Source: Oxytricha trifallax
Lineage: Eukaryota > Ciliophora > Spirotrichea > Sporadotrichida > Oxytrichidae
Direction of reading: 5' to 3'
DNA: 64,000 bases
Assembly (NCBI GenBank): GCA_000711775.1
Contig: ARYC01017658.1
Span: 25,058-89,057, forward strand
Positions 33,431-44,135 of this stretch are shown here, piece after piece. The notes beneath the pieces were generated by a model. The model worked only from the letters and a program-made list of their open reading frames with translations. It made no database searches and had not been told where the DNA came from. Numbering within the stretch: position 1 is the stretch's first letter; each line of letters opens with the position of its first letter. Position numbers and translations under genes: made by a program.

Positions 33431-34539
33431 TGCACCTGTTGTTGCTCCAAGCTTAACGCTCACAAAATAAATAAGACTAATTAATAAATTATAATATAAT
33501 ATTCTGATAAAACTAAGTAGATCCAATTAACTCCATCACAAGAGTCTACTAAAATTAGGATGGAACTGCAATTAAGAAGATATCAACAATTAATGACATA
33601 CAACTTGGAGATATCATAAAGTATGAGACCAAATCAGCTATAGACACTTAAACAATTAGTTAAATCTAGTCATACTATTCAACTTCAGAATAATAAATAC
33701 TATCACAGTAAACTAAAAATCATGACTAAGTATTAATGTATACTATTACACACACTTCAATATAGTTGCACTTTTAGTCATTCACTTTACGTCAAATGTT
33801 TCGTTCTTTCAATCGATTCCACTAGAACGAAAGATCAAATCATAATCAAAGGACTGAGATTCTCAATTAAAGTAATAAAATCAACTACTAATATTAATTC
33901 AAAAAATAAGAAGGTCATATTCAAATCCTTAAAACAAATAGAGAAGAAGATAAAGAGGTCAGAGAGACAAGACAAATGGGATAGAGAAAAAGAAGGAAAT
34001 AAACATAAAATTAAGATTCAATAACAAGAAAGTTTCATCTTTAACTATAAATACAATCTCTTACTAATTAATAATATATACTCGATGAGAGTCCCGAAGA
34101 CAGCAATAAGATCAAATTATTATTATAAGTTTAATAAGTATTAAGCTTAATTTATTAATTATGAAATTGTAAAATTTATGTTTATTTAAATTAAACATTA
34201 GGTGATATACAAATTAAAATGTAAATAGTTATGAGTTGATTAATTATTGTGTTAAACTAAAGGATTACATGCGCCACTTTCGCAAAAGTTATCAATAAAA
34301 ATATTTTTAAACACTAAAACTTTTTAATACTAAAGTGTATTTAGTGTTTAATTTTTATTATAACTATGAATTTAAATTTATTATAATTAAAAACAAACAA
34401 TTTTATAAAAAGAAATTTATCTTAATTAACAAAAGGTTTCTTTACTTTATTGCTTATTGGTATATTAGTCTTTCCATCTTCTTTGATTTACATAAATGTG
34501 AATTAAATTAATTATTATTTGCCAACGAATTAAATAATG
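33431..34539. other. A/T-rich spacer
   Basis: Mostly unstructured. About 33930-34110 (plus) reads IEKKIKRSERQDKWDREKEG, a possible charged coding scrap. No repeat boundaries seen. Confidence 0.35.
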
Positions 34540-35057
34540 AGTAAAATTTGGTACAATTTCCAAAAATAAATTAATAATCTAAAATTTATACGCTCTATTT
34601 TAATCATAATCTTTTTTAAATATAATTAAATGGCATGTATCTCGAAATCGATGAAATTTTGAGATACGTGCCGAATAAATAGAATATATTAATCAATTTC
34701 TAATAAACTATATTTAAATTAAATTAAGTTTAAGTTAAATTAAACTTCATAAATAAAATTTAATTATAAGTATGAATTAATTATTTTGCTCTATATATAA
34801 AATTATAAATCTTTAAATTCTCAGTATTAATCAAGTAAATATTTAATTGCATTTTGATTTTCAAATGTTAATTATTTATGAACTTTAATTTTATTTAAAC
34901 TTAATTTAATTTAAATATAGTTTATTAAAAGTTGATTAATTAATTCTATTTATTCGGCACCTGCCATTTAATTATATTTAAAAAAGATTATGATTAAAAT
35001 ATAGTGTATAAATTTTAGATTATTAATTTATTTTTGGAAATTGTACCAAATTTTACT
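34540..35057. repeat. Foldback F2, 518 bp, ~200-bp arms, with a hairpin in one arm only
   Basis: AGTAAAATTTGGTACAATTT at 34540 is inverted at 35057; arms run to about 34760 and from about 34870. The left arm contains an extra hairpin (34632-34672: GGCATGTATCTCGAAAT / ATTTTGAGATACGTGCC), while the right arm has only GGCACCTGCC at the matching place. Confidence 0.75.
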
Positions 35058-35239
35058 TAATGTTACACTTAAATACTTTACTTTATCATTCTCAACTTTA
35101 ATTGAAGATTACTAAAGTATAATTGATTTTGTAAATAAATATGAAGTTAATGAATAAAATATCAAAATTTAAGCTTATAATATTTCTTAATTGTCTTAAA
35201 AATCATTTATAATCATCTAACTTTGCAATTTTTCAGTAT

Positions 35240-35380
35240 TATTGTATTACGTCCTGAAGAGAAAGATAAATCGGGGACTTTAGTTTTTAGTGATTATTAA
35301 AGTTGATTTAAATGTAAAAATATATGTTGTCTTATCTCTTTAGGGATACAATAAAATGATACCGACATTAGCAAGCAAGC
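35240..35380. repeat. Decayed relative of foldback F1
   Basis: GAGAAAGATAAATCG with TTTAGTTTTT, and CTTTAGGGATACAATA, match the inner arm sequences of F1 with many changes and are arranged as an inverted pair around a short centre. Confidence 0.5.
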
Positions 35381-35624
35381 TTAAATTTTAAAATTTTCAA
35401 TTTTGAAAGATCATATTGTCTAGGTTTTAACAAAGTTATTTGCTATTAATTAACTTCCCAAATCTATATTATAAAAGCGGTAATTTTAGAGGAGTTAAAA
35501 TGAGTATATTTAGTATAATTGATAAACTCTATTTAAATAATTTTCATGCTATACTCTTCTTTAACATTTTAGCTTATATCTAATGTAATTAATGATTTAG
35601 ATCTGGCTTAACTAGAGGATAAGA

Positions 35625-35900
35625 ATGCTGGAGCAACACGAATACTATCAGCAAGTAAAGAGAATGTTTCGAGTAACTTATGTGAAGAGGAAGGAGATGG
35701 AATACGATAAAGAAATATTAGAACAAGTTCAAATTACTACAAAAAATGAAAAAAACCTCAAGAGTGTAAATAGATGTGAGATCTGAGAATTCGAACCAAG
35801 AGATGCAACTGGAGATGCAAAAGACAACATCAGAAAGAAAGGCTGCGCTATAGATAGCAACGAGGAATGATTGGTTAGAAATTAACAGTTTGAATTTCGT
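35625..35900 (+). pseudogene. Coding-like fragment, charged coiled-coil type
   Basis: ATG at 35625: MLEQHEYYQQVKRMFRVTYV then KRKEMEYDKEILEQVQITTK, a TGA, and in another frame ENSNQEMQLEMQKTTSERKA. Charged and Gln-rich, probably coiled coil. Family unknown. Confidence 0.4.
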
Positions 35901-36439
35901 AATTTTGATTTACCTGAAATTATTAACTCACTATCTAATTGATTATTCAAAAATGCTCTGTTCATTATTATTATAATCATACTTTCAAAATAGAAATGGA
36001 GCAGCTTCATTATTTTATCTTAAAAAGTATTAGAAAATATTTGAAACTTACCTTATTTATTAGATTATTAAATTAATTAATAAGTCAGGTACTTCATGCT
36101 TTATTTTTTAATTTTTTCACAATATTATATCGTAATTATGGAATAATCCTGTGTATTTTCATTAATTATTTAGAATCTTATCTTTTTTAAATACACTTAT
36201 ATTACGATAAAAAGCCTTATATCTAAATTTAACATTCAACTATGATCTTGAATAATTTTATTTAATTTTGTAATATCATTTAATGTTAAACTAAATTGAA
36301 GTTAAGTTTTAATTAAGGTAAATTATAGTGGAGGAAAATGCTTCCACACTCTTACTAATAATTTATTGCGCACATTCATTCGCAAATATGTATGTTTATT
36401 AACTATTAATATTTTTAACTACCACAGTGTTTGTTTCTA

Positions 36440-36640
36440 TGTTATTATCAACTTTTTTTTTGTCTCAATGATTCATCTAATCTTATATTTGATCTTTCAT
36501 TTTGTTGTGAAGCTCGCACTTCTTGAAATTTAAATTGTGAGATGTGTTCAAAATGCTGCCTCTTTGGTTTGCAATTTTTCTGTATCCTCCTCTCTCTTAA
36601 ACTCCTCTCGTGCATTATTTTTAATAAACTAAGTATTGGA
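36440..36640 (-). pseudogene. Coding-like fragment, charged coiled-coil type
   Basis: The minus strand reads NAREEFKREEDTEKLQTKEA and, after a frame change, HFEHISQFKFQEVRASQQNE and SNIRLDESLRQKK. No family recognised. It faces the fragment at 35625 across A/T-rich DNA. Confidence 0.4.
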
Positions 36641-37363
36641 AGCGTTAATTATTTTTTAATAAAATTCTTTACTAAAACTGTAGTTTAATACTAGTAGCTA
36701 TTAAATTTCCTGCAGAGCTATTTGATGCCATACTTGGTTTTATATCCTGTCTGATCATCTTATATTAATTATTAAGGATCCTGATGTGTTCATGATTGGC
36801 CTTTTTAATCTGATGAATTACTTATTTTATTTATCCTTGGTATACGTGCGCTCAAAGGCTGAATCAACTCTGAAAACTATATATATAGTTTTAATGAATA
36901 AAATTGTAATAAAGTTAATCTAAAAAGGAATTATTGTAATTTTTACAATTTAATTAAAAAGGTCATTTAATCCATATTCATTATAATTAGTTTAATTTAC
37001 AAAATGTTCTAAGATTTGTTAATTTTATAAATAAAATACTTAATATTCATTCTACTTTGTTTAATAATCAGTTTTAATAATTTACAATGTTTTCTACTAA
37101 GCGATTAAGATTATATATAAATAAATATCATGAATAATTAATTCACTTGCTAAGATAATTATATAAAAATTTTATTTACTGTTTTTCTTTTTAAATCTTT
37201 AAATTAATCATATAGATTAAAGTGTTAAAGATATGTAAGAGAATTATATCACAATATTGCTTCGGTAGTTGAGAGTTATTTTTTGTTTAGTCAATTTTAT
37301 TCATTTTATTTCGAATTTCATGATTATTTTACAAGAAATCTTGGACACAAATAAATTTTTAAA

Positions 37364-37400
37364 TAAAACCCCAAGAATGAATTTTAAACAAGTTTTAAGA
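37364..37400. repeat. Solo CCCCAA terminus
   Basis: AATAAAACCCCAAGAATGAA matches the outer ~13 nt of elements A-C. No inverted partner is seen up to 39600, so it is an orphan end or chance. It lies just beyond the 3' end of the MT-A70-like relic. Confidence 0.4.
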
Positions 37401-37539
37401 ATGTAAAATTTTAATTAAAAACGAATATTTAACTCTGTGAATATCAATCTATACTGTGGATAAGTTAGTTAAGCAAAAAAAGACAATTATTCTTTATTAG
37501 TACTTTCTTTTGATCTTTAGTCCTCTTACTGTACTTTTT

Positions 37540-38610
37540 TATTGATTAATTTCCTATTGTTGTCCATTCTTATCGTTGTTTGTGCTCTACCAAATATTTC
37601 TAAATACTTGCCATGAGGACACATTGTCTCTATAATTTCATAAAATTGACCAGGCTTCCTAGACCCTTATCTTGTTTATTATACAATATTACTTGGAGCG
37701 TTGTTAGTGTGTGAAATCATTCAGAGGTTAAGGAACGATCCTTTTTTCTTAGCTACCAAGCAAAACTCGGTAAAGTGTCTTAAATAGTAACCTGTTATTT
37801 CTTGAGAGTCCGTCTTTTATCATTTTTACCCAAGTTATTATTTCGATTCTTTCATAGTTATGATCTTCAAAGATATTTAAATACTACTTCTAATTTTTTA
37901 ATTGTTATCCACATAAATAAATACCCATCTTGCTATTACTCTTCAATTGAAATACTATTCATAATTTGACCATCTTTAAGGGTATTGTAGTCCAATTTTA
38001 GAGCAGTACTGTATCAAGAAGAGTCAGTTAAAATAACATCGAATCTATTTCCTATTAATCCTTCAATATTACCCTCCAAAACTTGATTCCATAATTCTCT
38101 TTTAAGTACATATCCTTGGTATTATATTGCAGTTCCTTTAATCTGTCTCAATCCCCATTCGAAAATTTTTATCAAATGATTGCTTTGTAGAGAATTATTA
38201 AACTAATAACCTTATTCCTCTTTACTATTTAAAATGTATTAGGTAGTTAATCTTTAGGAGCCTTTAACGAAATATTTTTTGTGAATAATGGATGATTTCA
38301 TTATTATCATCTTCTCTGAATTCCTCTTAAATTTAAGTTAAACTTTCATGATTCTGCTAAAAGTTATATATCTCTTACATATATTCTAATAAATGGGCAT
38401 ATAACTGTTCCATGTTATCTAACTTAGCAAATAACTCCTAGTTTTCAGATTTTAGCAATTAAATATCCTAAGCAAACTAAATTTTCTTATCAACTATTTA
38501 ATCATTTCGTTTAGTGTAACTCTTCTCTAAAATTTTATATTTCTAATTATTTCCAGCATTTTATCGTTTTCCAAGGAGTTAATTTTGATACCATGATTAA
38601 TTTATAAATA
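37540..38610 (-). pseudogene. MT-A70 family (N6-adenine methyltransferase-like) pseudogene
   Basis: N-terminal part (38240-38600) is a Gln-rich coiled coil: QLYAHLLEYMQEIYNFQQNH. After a frame change: WNQVLEGNIEGLIGNRFDVI, then LTDSS followed by TGA, at the place of the family's Asp-Pro-Pro-Trp catalytic motif. Then GYLFMWITIKKLE, GYYLRHFTEFCLVAKKKGS, a second TGA, and KPGQFYEIIETMCPHGKYLE with IFGRAQTT. These match the order of MT-A70 motifs (catalytic loop, FLWV-like strand, G-LRH-E-CL-A-KG, KP-YEIIE, LE-FGR). The family methylates adenine N6 in RNA or DNA; ciliates have several members. Loss of DPPW, TGA codons and a frameshift indicate a dead copy. Confidence 0.75.
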
Positions 38611-39599
38611 GTTTTTGGTTTCTCTTATTTTTACCATTATTGTTAGCGTTTTTTATATTTATTTATTGTTTGATTTTGGTTTCATAGTTTTCCATACTCC
38701 CAAACTTGATAATGACTTATTCTTAAAACCATTATTTTAAGTCTCTAAAATTATTAAAGGAAAATTCCAATCTTTATATTTAATCCTAAGTTATTTCCAA
38801 GTGCTTTTTCAATTTTTTGCAATAATCACTTAAGTTAATGTAACTAACCATATATTGAATTTTAGATTTGAGTTTTAAGTATTAAGCAATTGCTCATTCT
38901 AAATATTATTAATTTCTTAATAAGATGAACCTTTATTAGATGATAATAAAGATTAATTTTATTGGGGAGGTATTAGATTTATACTTTGCAGGTATTAGTT
39001 ATAGGCTTACTTCTCCTGCATCTATTAATTATAGTAATTATAGTATGGCTAGAAATAATGCAAGGCTTGATATTAATAATAATAATTCCATAAGTTTTGG
39101 TCACCTGACGCATACCAAATATTTGTATATGCACTCCAATGTTGTTGATTTTAATAAATGCTTTAACTAAAGTTATCACTGTAAGAAGTTTAAAATTAGG
39201 GCTCTTAGTTTATACTAAAATTCTGGAAATTTGATCCAAATTGCATGGTCTTAAGATATCTAAAAAAAATTATTCTTTAAATTATAAAATAAACAAACTT
39301 ATACAAATTTTTTTGGTTCTTGCAATCAAATATTTATTTTTTGAGTAAAAGTCTTATTGTCATTTATTTCTTTTCATTAAGCAACTTATTGATAACGTAT
39401 TTTTACAAACAAAATTAGTAAATTTTGACTTTTAAATCAATTATATATAAATAATAAAATACTGTTAAGTATATTTTTTTTCAGATTAAATTTTGAAGAT
39501 CACAAATAAATTCACTGAAAAGTTTCCTTAGCTTAATTGCTAAGTATTCAAAATTTTCAAATTAAATATTCAGAGTTATGGATTTAATGCCTAACAAAA
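38611..39599. other. Spacer, no gene assigned
   Basis: A slightly GC-richer island at 38940-39180 is open on both strands under the standard code, but neither translation resembles a known family and codon composition is ambiguous. The remainder is A/T-rich. Confidence 0.4.
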
Positions 39600-42452
39600 T
39601 TTATAATTAAAAAATTCATTAAAAATGGGGAAAATAAAAATAAAAATACAAAACTAATCTTTTAAATATTTAACAGCCACTAATTTGAAAAATGATCAGA
39701 TCAAATTATATGCCTATTTAGTTAACTGCCTTAAACTTAAATTAACATTATGTGATTATTTATTACTAACACTAACTGCAATTAATATATTTGGAGTCAA
39801 TTATTATTTTTAATCATTTCTCCATTTCATTTCTTTTCTAGCGCAGTGTCCCAAGCTGTTGCAGTAGTCTTCGCTATAAGATATCTTCACTGTTTCTTCA
39901 GGGTATCTTTAGGATATTTTTAGGATATCTTTTTCAACAATTGTTTTCAAAGAATAGGGCTCCAAAAAAGGTTATGATTGAAGTCATAATTTTCTTTGCT
40001 CTTATTAGTTTATTACTGGATTTCTATAAGGATATGTATTCAATCAGATTCTCATAATATACTTAGAGTTAGAAGAATTAACAAAGCCTTGAGAATGTTA
40101 GAATATAGATTAAGAAATATATTAACAGAAGTTAAGAAAACCTTCCTTAAAATATTTGCATATTTCCAGTAGAAATACTTTCTATTAAGGCCTTAATATA
40201 TCATTATATATTTCTCAAAAAATACAAGATCATCAAGTATTTTTTAATTTCTCTTTTAAGATACAAAACGCTAACAATTGGAATCTCAACTACCCATTAA
40301 TTTATGCCTAAAATAACTTTTCCTAAACTCCATTTTAAATGTGATCCTTCCCAACATTTTATTTCCAGATCAGTTTAAAGCCAGTATTCCTTCTTATTTA
40401 ACTCCATACAGAAGAATAAACTTGATTTCATTCTTGTAATAGTTAATTAATTGCAAACAAAATAACAACACATGGTGCTATGATCTGTCTTTAGAATTAT
40501 ATAAATGATGTTCTTAAGAACAACTTTTTCTGAAAGAAAAAATAACGAATATTATATCAAGTGCCACTGGAAGAATAACTATAATAAGTACTTGAAAGTA
40601 ATAAGTCGAGCTTCTTGACTTAATCCTGTATCCTGTAAAAAACAGTTAAATGAAATGAAACTCTCAGCTGTTTCTCCTTCAGCCGAATATATCCCAAGAA
40701 ACTTTTAGAGATATACAGGTTAGTCTAAATTAAAAGATGAAACTGATGTAAGAATATGGAAATAGTTCAATAAAATTCGGATTTTGATGCTTGATTCACT
40801 TTCTTAAGTACTATATAAGTTTACCAACAAAGTAATATTAAAGCGATTACTAAGGCAACAAATATTCCCATAATATAGAGTTAGTTAATAGCTTTTAATA
40901 GACAAAGCAACATTCATGTTTTCCTTTCCAAGTAAATTACAAATCGTCTTATGTAATGCACGAATGTAACAAATTGCCTCCATATCCAAAATCACAGAGT
41001 TAACTTAAAGAACTATTTGTAGTAATATGTCGACCAACAAAAGCTTTTTCATTTAAGCAGTCTATTATGTATTTTTAATAGTAAGATGTTCTATAATATC
41101 CTTTGTTTACACTAATATTATCTTCTCCTTGACAATAACTGTGTGCAGGACATTCGTAGAACTAGTGTGAAGTTTTTTAAAGATAATAAAAACCCACTCC
41201 ACAGATATAACATCTATTATAGAATTATAAAAAGTTTAAGGTTGATTACTCTTCGTTTTGAACAATTTCTCCTACAATACATTCTCTCAAATCAACATGT
41301 ATTTATTTCTCTTATTTCCATTTTGTATCAGGATTTTAATCAAGTTAGAAAGTGTCAATGCTGCTTGAATGAATTATGTAGCTAATGTTAATACTCCCAG
41401 GTGATGCTTTAAAATACACGTCTTGAAATTTCCCTATTCCATTTGAAACTTTTATTTGAGTTTACCAGAACACTTTAGCTATATAATACACAGAAGCTAT
41501 AAATATTGAACTATATAAGAAATTATAAAAGAGAAACATACGAAGTATTATCATTGGTGATAATATTTTGATTTGCATCAATTAGAGCGACAATAATTTC
41601 TCCAGTGAAATATTAACCACTTGTAATTAAATCTTTATTTTAGGAAATTAGTTTGATTCTATGAGGATATCCTGAAAAATTAGAACCATAGGGTGCATAG
41701 TTATCTTTAGAAAAATTAACTCCAGCTATTATTGGTCTATAATTATTAAATGAAAATGCGCCACCCTCATTTAAAGCTATATTTCTAATATATATATATA
41801 TCTTCAGTCATATTCTGAGATCAAAGTTTAGCTATAAAAGTTTATTTAAAATTTAAACTTACATTTTGAGCATTCAAATCTTATTGCTCTACTCTGTTTA
41901 GCTCTGTTACTAGTAAAGATAGAACTTGTTGAAGAGTAGTTAGAATTTATGATTTACAGGGCTTCTCCTGAGTCCCTGTTTTCACAATTAGTAAAATTTG
42001 ACCTTCATAATACCAGATTAGATTATTAAATTTGAATAGCCCTATTATTACATAAGAACAGCATTTTCTTATTATTAATCATTATTTTGACACTTTATTT
42101 CTGAAGAAGTTATTATAATTGATGTTTATTAAACTTCTAAAATGCTTTTGTTAATTTCGTAGATTTTCCTATTTTTAATTACCACTCTTTTACATCTTAT
42201 AAAAGTACAATGAGACCAGTTGATGTTGAATTAACCTTTTGAATAATTGTGTTATTAATAATTAAATTTTCTGAATCTAATTTAACTAGCCTATTTCTTC
42301 TGCCAGAAAAGGTGAAATTAGTTATATTTGAGATAGTTATACTTAAGTTGGATTATATCGAATTTAATACTTAAGCAGTTGAATTCACAAAGGTTGAAAA
42401 GTTTATAGTTATATTTGAGTAAAATTTGATTCTATTATTGACTGTTAACTAA

Positions 42453-42532
42453 AAGAATTGTAACCAAAAGAGTTTTAACCAGAAGAGCTTTAACCAAAGG
42501 AGTTTAACCAAAAGGATTTTGACCAATAGAAT
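42453..42532. repeat. 17-18-bp tandem repeat, about 5 units
   Basis: Units of the form TTTAACCAAAAGAGT recur with small changes (GTAACCAAAAGAGTT, TTAACCAGAAGAGCT, TTAACCAAAGGAGTT, TAACCAAAAGGATTT, TGACCAATAGAATTT). It sits within the beta-helix pseudogene, where unit length is not a strict multiple of three. Confidence 0.7.
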
Positions 42533-44089
42533 TTCTTGAAAGATAATTGAAATTAGAGAAAGTACTATTCTAAATCTTCATCTAACTTTGAAGCCCACTT
42601 AAGAATTATTCATCACTCATTTAGAAAGTTATATTTTCGAACTTACTATCTTCAATAGTGTAGTTGACTATGTATGCAATTAGAAAGTTCAGAGTATTAA
42701 GTGCTTTACCGTTTCAAGATAGCAATTAAGCTTTGCTCATTGATATCTGAACTTAAAATCATCTTTCAATTTGAATACGTTACATACAATTGTGAAATTT
42801 TTGAAAGTGTATTATATATCTGGGGTGTTATTTTCCAAGTAATAAATACCATTCATGATTTAGTTATAAATGAAGGTACAGTTTTCGAACATAGAGGTCT
42901 AGTCGTATGAGTCACGTATGTTTACAAGAGGCATTCTTGAACCTCTGTTATTTTAGGGTTATGGAATTTTTCACAGTTATTTTGCCTTAATTTTCAACAA
43001 TAGCTATACCTCTAGAGTAAGCTAGATTATCATTTAGTATTGAAGAGTCTATCAATAAGGATACTCCATAATGAACGTAAAAAACAATCCTCCTTCTTTT
43101 GCAAAGCTAGAAGTAAAACTTGAATTATAGATTTGAACTCCAAAATTTTGAAAATCAGCAAAAATTACACTACCTCTTGTTTACGATAAGAACTTATGAA
43201 AAACTGAGTTTCTTATTATTAATCTGGAATTGGTATTTAATTTGATAAATGACAAGGTCATTGGGAAATAATTTGTCATATTTCGATTATTTATTTGAAC
43301 TTGTAAGGGTAATTAGTCTTTCTCACATCCTATGCCAAAATTTGAATTGTACCCTGAAAGTTCTTTGAAAAATAAGTGTTTTCTATAATCATGAGGTGTT
43401 TTGTTTTTTATGAACTTTAATTAAGGCACCTCCTGATGTGAAACTGTTATTTTATAAAGTGCTGTTGCTAATTATAACTTGTGAATTGTCTATGCAAATG
43501 AACTAATTTATTTAAAAAGTGCTTATTCCCTTGAGATATTTATCAAAATTATTTCAATAAGTGAATTGTAGAAATATATAGAACTCATTAATTATGTTTA
43601 TATAAGTAATAAAATCATGAATAATTTAAATAACTAGAGTATTGATAATTACATATTACAAGTAATGAAAAAATATAGTAAAAAAAATGAATACTTAAAC
43701 ATATTTATCATTCTAATATTTTTATTGTTTGATTATTAGTAGTGATGCATCATGTAAAATTAAAGTTAAAATATATTAAGATTAAAATAAATAGTTATAG
43801 GTTAAGTAAAATTTACAAAAATTGAAAGTTAATTTTAAATAATTTCTATTCTTCTTTTTATTCTTATCTTGAATCATGAATAATTGAACATATATATAGT
43901 TAAGATGGTTTTATTAAAGAATATTATTATTATTAAATTAGTGAAAATCAGAATTAATAGAAATGCATTTACAATTTAAAAAATCTAATTAATAATTTAA
44001 TATTTACTTAATTAGATTAACATGATTAAGCAGATATATATAAGCTATTAAAATAATTATAAATTTATGAATTCATAATATGGTTAAGT

Positions 44090-44135
44090 AAAGTGGGGCA
44101 AAAGTAGAAAAAATTTTCTACTTTTGCCCCACTTT
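44090..44135. repeat. Perfect 46-bp palindrome (22-bp stem)
   Basis: AAAGTGGGGCAAAAGTAGAA plus AA pairs exactly with its inverse across a 2-nt centre. It interrupts the A/T-rich middle of element E, and its G-run end recalls the G-tipped foldbacks at 54-63 kb. Confidence 0.8.

Noticed and set aside
37540-38016. TGA read as tryptophan in this organism
   Set aside because: TGA ends the TBE transposase, 22K and 57K genes at homologous positions and replaces Arg or Thr codons in the TBE-1 transposase, so it is a stop and the MT-A70 case is best explained by decay.
38940-39180. Overlapping frames on both strands as a gene
   Set aside because: Neither translation resembles a known family, composition is low-complexity, and there is no start context or neighbour support.
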